This document shows positions 37,522 through 46,760 of a stretch of DNA of 64,000 nucleotides, piece after piece (within the stretch, counting starts at the first letter, position 1; every line of letters starts with the position of its first letter). Location of the stretch: the NCBI GenBank assembly GCA_963457665.1, contig OY735201.1, positions 33,031,823 through 33,095,822 of the forward strand. Reading direction: 5' to 3'. Position numbers and translations under genes: made by a program. This DNA is from Thysanoteuthis rhombus (lineage: Eukaryota > Mollusca > Cephalopoda > Oegopsida > Thysanoteuthidae). Under the pieces are notes generated by a model. The model was given only the letters and a program-made list of their open reading frames with translations, ran no database searches and was not told the origin of the DNA.

Positions 37522-39541
37522 GTCGTCCACAGACAGCTGTTTCGTTGTATTACAAATCTTCAGCGTGGCTATAAACTATCCAGTACCACGAGGTACGATC
37601 GAAACCTTCGCTTCAGACACAGCAGCTGGTATTTTACCCTACACAGCTCTCGTTTAAATTCAATTTGTCATAACATTTTGATATAAGCCTTATTTTGTCA
37701 TCCAAGTAATTGACTATTTCCATTGGGGGCACGGCATATAATTACCGCTCAGCTTCTAGGGTTTTCTGTATGTCTTAACAAGCCTCACATTTTGAAGTTT
37801 ACCCATGGGGGCTTACAGTCCTCTGAGATATGGAGGTTAACCATATATCTAATTTCGAAACCCTTCTCCGTCACAGATTTCTCTCTTAAAAGTGCTGGAA
37901 GACGTTCATGAAACTAAAATATGGCTTAAAACTATAATTTTCGAATATAAAGCTTCTAAAAACGGTGAGCTAACATGCCAGTAAACTACTCAATTTTTTT
38001 CCAGCTCGGTTTCACTAATGATATTAGTACAGGCTGTGTTAATAATGATACTGCAGTTTCTAATTCCTTATCTAGCGAATTACTGAAAATGGTTCGTCTT
38101 TAATACATTAATGATATAATCTCTTCAATGATTCGCTTAGTAATTTACGAATCGTAAGATGGACGACCCTCTTCCCTGTCTGTTCTTTGCCTTTGTCTGC
38201 AAATCAAATTAGGATTTACTTTGTTCGGCGAACTCATCTCCTTCACTATTGGTGGGAGGATGAATCCATAATTTTGTAAAGGCTTAAAAGTTGATTCAAA
38301 TCAATCTTCATTTTTTTCTTCTGTTAAATGTTGTTGCGGTGACAATTCTCTCTACAAGAATTTGCTCTGGAATGTTCCCATTAGCGTTAAATTATGGAAT
38401 GTATAACCATAGAATATATACGCGTAAAATTTGAAGAAAAAAACAACCAAAAAAAAAAACCAAACAAACAAAACAAACTCTGTTACTTATAATAGAAATG
38501 GTTACGAGACCAGGAAAATGTCTCACAAAAAATGGATTCTATTTCCATCTTTCTCCAATCTATTTTCAGTAATCCTTAATTTTTATCGTGCTGTTATAAT
38601 TATTCCTACCTATCAGAAGTTAGATATTTTCTAAGCTCAGGCAGTTATGGGGCACTCAGCAAGTCTCGTAGATTTGTGGCTGATAATTTATTTCTCAAAT
38701 ATCACTTAAATTGAATGAGTGAGGTAGGGGGCATTTATTCTTTCTGGTAATGGCAGGACATTTTCATTAGTTTTCTTTGAGCTGGGACCATTTCGGTACA
38801 TTTTAAATTGTTGAAAATGCAGTTTTAAATCACTTTAAACTCTGTACTAAATCACCTGAATTGGCATTTTGGTCGTAATATTTCCATCTCTTTGTCCAAT
38901 TATATCTAACGCATGTCCTCCAAATACGATTCTTCGCAATTAAAAACCTGTCAATCATATCAGATGTCTTAAGTGACTCTTCTCCATCTCTCCGATCAGG
39001 GTTTTCCTATTTTTTGTTTTTCTTTTGTTTTTTCTATTTGATTCATAAATTTGAAATGCTTGAATTTTCATCAGTGTTTATAGATTACATTGTTCACAAG
39101 AAAGCTTTTGCAATAAGTTCCGCAAATCTTGAACTTTGTCTAATTTTAAGTGCTTTGTGTTGGAAGCTCTTGGTTGGGCATAAATATCTATAAACGGGAA
39201 GGTTTTCATTAGCCTGTATATTTGTTACATATTACTTTTCTTGGTCTTTTTTTTATTTCAGGAAATCTCTTGCATTATCTCGCCTTCTACTGGAACTCTC
39301 GCTCCAAAACTACCATCTTTGCCAGTTTAAACCATCCTTGTTAAGTCTTTGTACCTGGCTGTTAAGTATATCGGAGAATGGTTATCGGGAAACGTACAAT
39401 TTCTTTATTCCTAAAGAATATCCTGACAAAGTTGCCTTTGAGGATTGTTTAAGCCAAGTACAACAGCAAATAACAAATCTACGTTTTCAATACCCAAATC
39501 TTGACATCTTGTGTAACAATTACACTTACAACTATATTTAA
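33497..39541 (+). CDS. Divergent A/B-type cyclin, five exons, 339 residues
   Basis: Exons 33497-33544, 35185-35484, 36408-36593, 36743-36948 and 39262-39541 sum to 1020 nt in one frame. Cyclins activate a cyclin-dependent kinase and steer it through the cell cycle. The N-terminus (1-86) is polar with basic clusters (KRK at 4-6, RRR at 69-71). The cyclin core starts at EEYRDDIFHY (88-97). LRVILVRW (121-128) stands for the MRAILVDW patch. IDRFLA, SKYEE (176-180), SPP and RLE (205-207) follow, then a second cyclin fold to the C-terminus. Lys177 and Glu207 correspond to cyclin A Lys266 and Glu295, which contact the kinase. The usual Asp of ILVDW is Arg127. I see no RxxL destruction box or KEN box in residues 1-86. 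Subtype (A, B or another) needs a phylogeny. Confidence 0.85.
33545..35184. other. Cyclin intron 1: poly(T) and (TA)n tracts only
   Basis: The intron holds long T runs at about 34089-34112, 34241-34258 and 34311-34337 and a (TA)n stretch at 34276-34309. No repeat copy or other exon is recognised. Confidence 0.6.
35185..35484 (+). CDS. Cyclin exon 2 (N-terminal region, start of core)
   Basis: The acceptor TTTCTTGCAG ends at 35184 and the donor CAG|GTAACG follows 35484; the exon is 100 codons in phase 0. The acceptor at 35161-35162 is rejected because it breaks the phase. The C-terminal end of the exon, YRDDIFHYKLRIEELHLPCQ, aligns with the YxxDIxxYLRxLE entry of A/B cyclins. Confidence 0.75.
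35485..36407. other. Cyclin intron 2, nothing recognised
   Basis: About 920 bp of AT-rich intron bounded by GTAACG and TTCAG. No interspersed repeat was identified. Confidence 0.65.
36408..36593 (+). CDS. Cyclin exon 3 (cyclin box, first half)
   Basis: The acceptor is TTGTTCAG and the donor TAT|GTAAGT; 62 codons in phase 0 run INELLRVILVRWLTEIHHKM...LFIASKY. This is the most conserved part of the gene. Confidence 0.9.
36743..36948 (+). CDS. Cyclin exon 4 (cyclin box, second half)
   Basis: The acceptor is TGATTAAAG and the donor AA|GTAAGC. The exon encodes EEMSPPHMNDLLLCVEMRKA through ESIILKALSFSLGHPSALYF and ends with two bases of a Lys codon. The join SKY|EEM restores the canonical SKYEE motif. 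Confidence 0.9.
37405..37436 (+). ncRNA. Hammerhead core relic, left arm
   Basis: The sequence reads CTAAAGA, GTTTTGATACAAC, GAAA, CGGCTGT. Here the stem II closing pair G10.1-C11.1 is intact, but the essential G5 is A and four bases around the cleavage triplet are gone. It is inactive as written. Confidence 0.4.
37525..37570 (-). ncRNA. Hammerhead ribozyme-like motif, right arm
   Basis: Minus-strand order: GCCACG (stem I 5'), CTGAAGA (C3-A9; position 7 is free), TTTGT-AAT-ACAAC (stem II), GAAA (G12-A15.1), CAGCTG (short palindromic stem III), GTC cleavage triplet with the cut expected after 37532, then TGTGG closing stem I. Stem I has five pairs including one G-U. The flaw is the 10.1-11.1 pair, which is U.C instead of G-C. 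Short palindromic stem III hammerheads that work as dimers are known from Penelope-like elements and satellites. Confidence 0.5.
39262..39541 (+). CDS. Cyclin exon 5 (C-terminal cyclin fold, stop)
   Basis: The acceptor TTTTTTTATTTCAG is followed by G, which completes Lys. The sequence RLLLELSLQNYHLCQFKPSL matches the LxELTLxDYxxxxFxPS stretch of B-type cyclins. The stop TAA ends at 39541. AATAAA signals occur at 39668-39673 and 39789-39794. Confidence 0.9.
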
Positions 39542-39959
39542 CTTTGCTTTTTCATATCAACTGAAGAAAAAAAAAAACTAGTGACAAGGCGGTCTTCTTT
39601 TGTTTTTAACTTTGAGAACATTTCAGATTTTTCCAAATCTGATTGAGTTTCGTATTTTTGAGGAGCAAATAAATTTTCGTTTGTCTCCCGAGGAACTTTC
39701 ATATTGAATTTGTAAATTTTCATTTTTAAATGAATTAAGCTGGAAAAGGCCTATTAGGCGTGAAAAAAAAACCCTATGAAACTTGAAGAATAAAAAAAGT
39801 TCTAGACGGTTATGTCGGTGTCATTTAATACTTTTTACAAACTCCTTCAAGGTAAACTATTCGGTGAACGTAATTCATTCTTAGAAAAGTAAATGATTGT
39901 TACTATCTTTAAGAATAAGAAAATCCCATTAGTCCTGAAAAGCAGAATATACAACTAAT

Positions 39960-40345
39960 GCACCCCCCGATAGTCAACTATTGAGCTGAAACATGGAACC
40001 TAACCAAGAGACTGACTCGCAAACTGATAACCATGCAACATGAATCGTGCTAAGCATCACATAGAGAGGCCACAAGACAGCACAGTATTCTAAGGCGGAA
40101 ACAGAAGTCCTAAAAACCATTAGGAAACTCAAAAGGCAATGGGTTGACCATGTTGCAAGAATGGCAGACAACTGATAGACATCACGACTCGCAATATGAA
40201 TCCCCAGAAATCAAATACGAAACCGAGGCCGACAGAATGAGATAGCGAGACGAACTGGACACGTTCAGAAAATATTTTCTCTGCAATGCCCACGATAGCG
40301 TGTCAAATTCTGGGGAGGGTCTGTCCAACGATAAAAGACTGATGA
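39960..40345 (+). mobile_element. RTE-like LINE 3' end, copy 8, decayed
   Basis: It begins CCCCGATAGTCAACTATTGA and ends TCTGTCCAACGATAAAAGAC, TGATGACG. It has many substitutions and small deletions (for example a lost stretch after CATGCAACATGAATCGTGC). It lies just 3' of the cyclin gene. Confidence 0.82.
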
Positions 40346-40678
40346 CGTACATGCTACTGATCCTCTAAGCAAAACTTTATTTGCTCTTGTCTGAATGTTT
40401 TTATATCAATGTAATGCCTCTAATTGCTACAATGCATCCCCGAAGACTATCTCACTGTCTATTATGCGGTGAGATGTAGATGTTTCCGCTTCTAAGTGAA
40501 GTTAAAAAAAAAATCTAACAATTTTGAGCTTCAAATCTGTCTTCGAGGCTTGTTTCAGTCAAAAACCTCAAATCGGGTCACTATTAGTACTTTTAGAGTT
40601 CACACTTTTTTTTGTGAATACTTGAAACTTGTTTTGTTCCCCTCGTCAAATACAACTCTAAATTCACAAGAACAAAAT

Positions 40679-40728
40679 GATTGTACATCTGAAGAAGGCT
40701 ACAGAATCAGCCGAAACGTCGTTCAATC
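40679..40728 (+). ncRNA. Hammerhead-like motif at the end of an unidentified element
   Basis: Order: GATTG, TACAT, CTGAAGA, A, GGCT-loop-AGCC, GAAA, CGTC, GTT, CAATC. GATTG and CAATC close stem I with an internal loop, GGCT/AGCC makes stem II, ACGT is a minimal palindromic stem III and GTC is the cleavage triplet. The flaw is one extra A between A9 and stem II, which would weaken or abolish cleavage. The phrase CTGAAGAAGGC...GCCGAAACGTC is a recurring motif in animal repeats. Confidence 0.35.
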
Positions 40729-41292
40729 GTCCAAAAAACTTAAATATTAATATAGTTTCCCCTTTTCTGTACTAATCCTGCTCATTGAATAATCCAGATA
40801 AGTCAAAATTAAGGCAGATGACGAAGAACATTCTAGGGAGTCGGCAAACTAATAGAAGTGTATAAGGCAACGCCTTCTTTATTTTTAAAGAAAGTAACTA
40901 TGTTGTCGTCCTTGGTAAGGTGAAAAATATTGTGGTGTGTTTGTTTCCTTGTATGTTTATACAATGAAGTTTTATCAAGAAAATCAGCTTTTAAAGTAAA
41001 GTGGGCGTTGTACATGAACATGAAACGACCTGATAAATTTTCAAGTAGATATGACTTGAAAGAAATCCTGTGATATGATTCTTGTGTGTGTGTGTGCAGG
41101 CGTGCGCGTGTGTGTCTCTCTGATTTTAAAAGTAATAATTGAATGTTCGTGTTCCGCCACTGTCTGTAACCAGATGTAAATTTGATTTTGTGATTGACAA
41201 TCAATAATGTCTATATTGCATCGTTAATTCTTGTCACTGGACTAGCTGACTCGAAACCATAGTAATTAGGCTAACCAATAAAAAGTAATGGA

Positions 41293-41350
41293 ATAGAATC
41301 TCAGAAGGTGTCACGAAACACTGACGAAGGTGAAAAACGTAAGATTCTAT
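41293..41350. repeat. 58 bp hairpin with CACTGACGAAGG...AAACGT
   Basis: ATAGAATCT and AGATTCTAT form a perfect 9 bp closing stem. The interior CACTGACGAAGGTGAAAAACGT resembles the motif at 40689-40720 but lacks its internal hairpin. Confidence 0.5.
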
Positions 41351-42272
41351 TTCTAAATTCCAATATAATCGGAAATAAAACTACTCAAATATTTGAAGGA
41401 TTCTTGTAGGTATATCCACAATGTCATTAGTTTCGATTTCTTTAGATGATTTTAACTCTAAGAGCGCATGTGAATTTCATTATTCGGGTGTAGAAAGGAA
41501 AAGTATACATAAACGCACTTCGATTTCAGAATTAATTTGCGATTCATTTTTGGCTCGTATTTCCGAAGAAACGCTTGAAAATTGTTTAGTTCCTTGTATT
41601 TGTCTCCATAGGCGGCTATACAGCTAAATCGTGGACACATTGCAATAACAATTTTATCATTCACTTTGAATTCAAAAATGCTTCTCCAAAAGCTCGGAAA
41701 ATGGTAGCTATATAGCATGGAATACGTATTACAAGGTCTTGTTCCGCTCTGATCAGATTGAAAAATCCATGGAAGCTTGCTGCAGCGCAATGGTTTGCAA
41801 GATCGTTTCTGAGACGAAGTCGCTCGTGTAGGTAGTTCGATTCTCACTAGCTACCTCATGACAATGGCCTTGTGCCTGACTAAGCTTATCAGTTTACCGT
41901 TTTAGGAAAATGGAAAGCAATATAGATTTGTCTACTGCTGCAATTCTTTAAAACACGCCCAATGCTATACAAAGCTGTGTCAACATTTTAAAACTAGCCT
42001 TTTAAACTGAATTCTGTTAGTAATAACATTGTTTATTTCTTCCAACTGTCACTGGAATTGCTAACCTGGCGACAACACTTGAAAAAGGCCAGACTGCTTC
42101 AAGTTGGTGACATATTCCGGATTTCATTTTTTTCTTCTGCATTTCATGTCATAAAACAAATAAAGTCGAATCGGTGAACGAGTTTCGCTCAGTTAGTTCA
42201 ACTTACTAAGATGACCTGCTTTTCGTTTTCAAGTTCTGAATTTGAAACAAAAGTATCATTTCATATATGAAG

Positions 42273-42296
42273 ATTAAGTGATTTAAATCACTTAAT
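42273..42296. repeat. 24 bp perfect palindrome
   Basis: ATTAAGTGATTT followed directly by its exact complement AAATCACTTAAT. Confidence 0.8.
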
Positions 42297-42299
42297 TGA

Positions 42300-45200
42300 A
42301 ACTACAGAAATTCATTGAATAGTGCAGGTTTTGATGTAGTGTAGTTAAGGTATTGCTGTACAAATTAATGTGACTTAGTATAAGCTGGAGAGAAAACGCA
42401 TTTGAGACTTTAAACTGCACGGAAAATTTTGGCGCAGAATAACCGCAATAATAAAGTTTTAATTACATTACTGTCTTTTTTTTTTCAATTTCTTTCAAAA
42501 TTGACTCATTTCATTTTATTCCCAATTCAAGCTACAGAAATGTAAAAAGCAATACATGTTATGCCTTCTGGATTATAAACCCATTTTTACCATTCTGTAC
42601 AAGGAGAATTAAAACCATTGTTGACCTCAAACTTTATCACATTCTACCCAAGCATGGCAGATGATTTCAGACGAACTGGCATGACATTTTGAAATATCCT
42701 TTTTTCTGACATGTGCCCATTTGAATTTGTATATAGAAACGGGTCTCAAATCAAAGACTATTCTTGTAGTTGTGATTTCCATGCATGCTCATCCAATAGT
42801 CGATATGGGATCTGGTAAATATTTGGATCTTAAAGTGGAAATTCATCTGAAATGACACCTCTTTAAATTACGAGGAAAATGCAAAAAAAAAAAGTAATAT
42901 CAAGAAGATTGTATTCAGCATAAAGAAGAAACGAAAAAATAGTGAATTTATTTCCTTGACGCGTGGATGGAAGCATGTTTTAATTCGTACAAGGCAGAAT
43001 GTTCATTGGACTTTGCAAAGAACAATCAGCATCATTTTAAGGATTTGGAAAATCAATGGAAGCCCTGTACTGGCTCCCTATTGCAAAGTGAGTGACACCA
43101 ATTCACTCGCTTTACTGGAGAGACTTTTAAAAAAAGTACTTGACTCCACCACCAGGAAGCGAAAATGAGAATATTCAAGATTTATTGTGTAAATGTTGAA
43201 TATTTTTCAAGTTGATGATGAAATCCAAGGTCTTATGGTAGAAGTATCTTAATTAATGATAATTGTGACTTGTGCAATATTATCAATAAATAACTTGTCC
43301 TACTCTCACCCCACCCTCGATGTCCAGTGCCGATGGGCCTTCCACCAAGTCAGCCTTTTTTCTTTTCTTCATTGCCTTATTTAGTCTAGGCACCCTCAAA
43401 AGTCTGCAATCATGAAAACTAAGCTGATCGAGTCTTGTTCTTACAGTACAGTGTTGTGCATAGGCTGGCCAGTCAGGCCATTTGGCCCTGGCTTACGATT
43501 TTGAGGGAGGGGTCTTCTCCAGACACCCCATCATTCTTTTTGGAACGGTTGGCTCAAGGGGACGATGCAGTGGTAGATAAATTAATGAATTATAAATCAT
43601 AAAACAATATTACCTCATCTGCCCCCCCCCAAGAATCCTTGACATCGACGCTAGTTTAGTTATAATAGTTCCACTGTGTCTTACCTCTGTGTCAAAGGCG
43701 GCAAATATTGCTCGTATGAATTAATGGATCTAATTTAATCAAGATATATACGGCTGTGACAGAATTAAATAGATGTTTTTATCCTGTTCCCAAAGAACAC
43801 ATTAAAAACTTTTTCAATCGTTTTTTTTCAACGTAAAACAAAACTAGTATTCTGAGGGGAAATTATGAATCACAGACATTCATATGTTCTTTTTAATCTT
43901 GTAAATTGAACTCTCACTAAAAACTTATTTAGGGAAAAATTCTGAAATGTCCCCCCTACTCATTTAGAGATCTGTATGCGCGCAAAATTTCAATTTTCTA
44001 TGATCGATTAGGGCTTGGCGAAGTACAGATACATAGATATAAATGCTGGAACACATGAATAACCCAAATCCTGCAAGTGATTAAATCAGCCTGTTGTAAG
44101 TAGCAGTGATTAACAAAAAAGGCAGTCTTTAACATCCAGACACATCTGTCAATATTTACTTCAAGCGGAGACAAAACTTTTATTCAAAATATCAATAATC
44201 AGTCCGTTTTCTAAACGAAAACAGAATGTATAATGAAGTGATCTACTTATTTCCTCGTAAAACATTTCTATTGTCGCCAAAAAGCATACGGTGGGGAAAC
44301 AAACATTTTGAAATGAAATTTCAAATTTCCCAAGCATCAACAATATCGTATCAAGTGGCCAGTTCCCTTTGCCTTAAATTTCGTCACAACTGGCTTTAGC
44401 ATGCAACAATGTTCTGCATAGCATTGTTTGCTTCTACTACGAAGGAACTGTCATAAACGTATTGAATGCTAAAGACTGTTTTTCACCAATAGACATACAT
44501 TCAATAACACCTTTCCTGTGTTATACTTTTATCAATGAAAGCCATGTCATTGTTTTTTCATTTTATGTGAATGAAATATTTTTCATATAGTCCATTATGC
44601 TTGTAAACATTTTACTGGGTCCAAGAGTTCTGTAATATGATACTTGGTTGAATTAGAAAAAAATGTTGATTTTTCTCACAAAGTTATAACTAGATAGCTT
44701 CCAAATTACCCTTAAACCAAGAAAAATAAAATTAAAAAAACAGAATTAAATTCATTTTGGTCTAAATCTGAGTGTCTGTTCGTGTCATATAAATTCAAAA
44801 ACGTGGACGATCTCTGGGCGCATAATTTTGATTCTGTCCATCTACTCATAACGTAGACGTAAAATATCATCGCTTCGAAGTTAATTTCTTTGTGTACATT
44901 CTAATATTCATCTCTACTTTCAGTATGCTTTCTTACACTAGTTTTATGTTATCATTGCCTCAAAATGTTACATTTGTTTTTTTTTCTCTCCAACTGACCC
45001 GCTTGTATTTTCTTATCAACATCTTTTGTAAATAATTAAATTCGTAAACATTTGTGTCTTGCTTGTATTTCTCTCATTAATTCTATTATATTTGACCAGA
45101 GTATTATCAAAACAGTATCTAAATATATACAGGTTTACTTATCAAAAGACACTATGAACATTAGAAAATTTCTGTAGTCAGAAATTCATTGAATTTCTCA

Positions 45201-45370
45201 CCAAACTGATAACTCTTCAATCCAATAGTGACCTCAGCTTATACAATTTCTGCAAAGAAATATTTCCCGGGTAAATTGATTTTCTAAAAGAACTATTAAG
45301 AATTCGCTAACCCATCGTTCAAAGAAGCATTTGTCATAATGTATTTGTAAGCACAGTACGTTATAGGCAC
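42300..45370. other. Intergenic stretch without a recognised feature
   Basis: The sequence is AT-rich and its frames are short and without family resemblance. A G/C-richer patch at 43310-43660 (for example GGCTGGCCAGTCAGGCCATT) may be an old repeat, but no second copy is present here. Confidence 0.55.
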
Positions 45371-45371
45371 T

Positions 45372-45505
45372 AGGTGTATGTGTATACCCCAAAAATGCAT
45401 AAATCATATGTATTTCGCACTGATGACAAAAATACTTGAACAGTTGGGGTGGGGGTCCTAACTGGCCTAGACCTATTGCTGGCTCTGCACATTACAGGCC
45501 TTCCA
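45372..45505 (+). repeat. Dispersed repeat pair G, copy 2
   Basis: This is the counterpart of 25085-25215. Order and spacing of the shared words are kept, and the poly-G run is shorter (GGGGTGGGGG). Confidence 0.45.
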
Positions 45506-46159
45506 TAGATTTGCCAAGCCTTTAAGTGATGTTGATCATTGTAATTTTTCGAATACAACCGTCATTCTTTATTGTTCCGCCCACACTGTTCGAAACGCTG
45601 TTTCATCCTAACTTAAGGAAGTATACTTTCAGATAAACTTCCACTTGAATACTTTTCTTTGGGCTCTAATATTTACCAGATCCCACGGTGACAATATTGG
45701 ACAAACGCGCGTTAATCGCAACTACTAGATTAACATGTTTGATTTGATACTTGTTACAGCAAATGATGTTAATTTTACTCGCGTTAGGAAACAGGAAGTC
45801 TTAAAAAGGTACGCTAGTTCACCTGAGATCAGCCACCATCCAGGAGGTCAAGTTTGCCTGAGGTCACATGAAGTCAGCAATGGTTCAAATTCTCCTTGTT
45901 CCAAAACTCAATGAATGCAGGCTCCAAAATGCATAAAAGGATGAATTACTGTTTACATTTTTGTAGTTTAAATAGGATTTTAATACGCAAGAAGTTGATT
46001 TTGAAAAGTGCACTATAATTTTGACAGTACTGTTTATCAAAGAGGCTTACATCAACGCTATTAGCCTGAAGTAAGTATTTTACTTTGAGATATTGTTTCA
46101 AAATTGAACCCTTATGAATTGCCTTAAATTTTAATATCAATAAATGACAAAATATTGTA

Positions 46160-46760
46160 ACAGACCTGTTTGGCTCATAGCTGCCTTAGTGACACAAGGA
46201 CCAACTTACTCGATGTCAGGGTTACTTGACCCACGATGTGGGGCAAGTCGACCCCTCATTTTTAATAAGCAGAAAACGATTCACAGAAACGCTGAGCAGT
46301 GCATTTTTTGTATATTGTACCCCCTCCCCTCCTGAAAAATAAGAAACATTCAGTTATGTTAACAGCATCATGATCTTTGCACGGAGTATGATAGTATTTG
46401 GCACTCCTTCAGTAGCCACAGTAAAAAAATTTTAAAAATTAAAATAAAAGGATTTCACTACATTCCTTCATGACTTGAGAATAACAAATCTGTGTCATTC
46501 CCTTGTGACCAGGATACATGATCAAACAAATATAGCCAAAAGAAAAAAAAAAAAAAAAATTTGGGCATTAATTTTGAATTGTGTGACTAGAATTTTTTTT
46601 CTTCTCGAAGGAATCGGAAGTCCTTATTATTACAGTTCGTTAGAACATCTCTTAATTATCGGCAAATGAGATAAACTAAAGGCACATATTTAGCACTACA
46701 GGACTATAAAAACGGAGACCAACTTGCCCCATGGCAAAGGGACAAACTTGCCCCAACTTT
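46160..46760. repeat. Cluster of GGGGCAAGT(C/T)GACC-type words
   Basis: GTGGGGCAAGTCGACCCC (about 46238-46255), CACAAGGACCAACTTACTCG and, inverted, GACCAACTTGCCCC and GACAAACTTGCCCC (46715-46755) share one word in both orientations. They may be the two ends of an old DNA element of about 600 bp. No target duplication was found. Confidence 0.3.

Larger units (their letters stand above)
37329..37627. mobile_element. Inverted-repeat element with (TA)n core and hammerhead cores in both arms
   Basis: The left arm 37329-37448 and right arm 37519-37627 are reverse complements (TCTG...GTCTGAA.CGAAG, TCGATC.TACCTCG.GGTACTGG, TATAGC, ATACAACGAAAC, GGCTGT, GTGGA.GAC) around a (TA)n microsatellite at about 37453-37518. 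The element sits in cyclin intron 4 and has no coding frame. Two head-to-head copies of a small ribozyme-bearing unit, as left by Penelope-like elements or retrozymes, would give this structure; that origin is inferred. Confidence 0.7.
36949..39261. other. Cyclin intron 4, remaining sequence
   Basis: Outside the inverted-repeat element, the 2.3 kb intron is AT-rich and unremarkable. I found no other repeat copy, no RNA gene and no overlooked exon. Confidence 0.55.

Noticed and set aside
40833..41204. 123-codon minus-strand frame
   Set aside because: Low-complexity, with a TG-repeat-derived stretch; no domain or gene context.
41293..41350. Permuted hammerhead ribozyme (GAAAC before CTGACGA)
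   Set aside because: Only a few bases lie between GAAAC and CTGACGA, too few for stems III and I and the cleavage triplet.
41458..41847. 129-codon minus-strand frame and overlapping + frame
   Set aside because: Both are open by chance across the same segment; neither shows a family pattern or exon borders.
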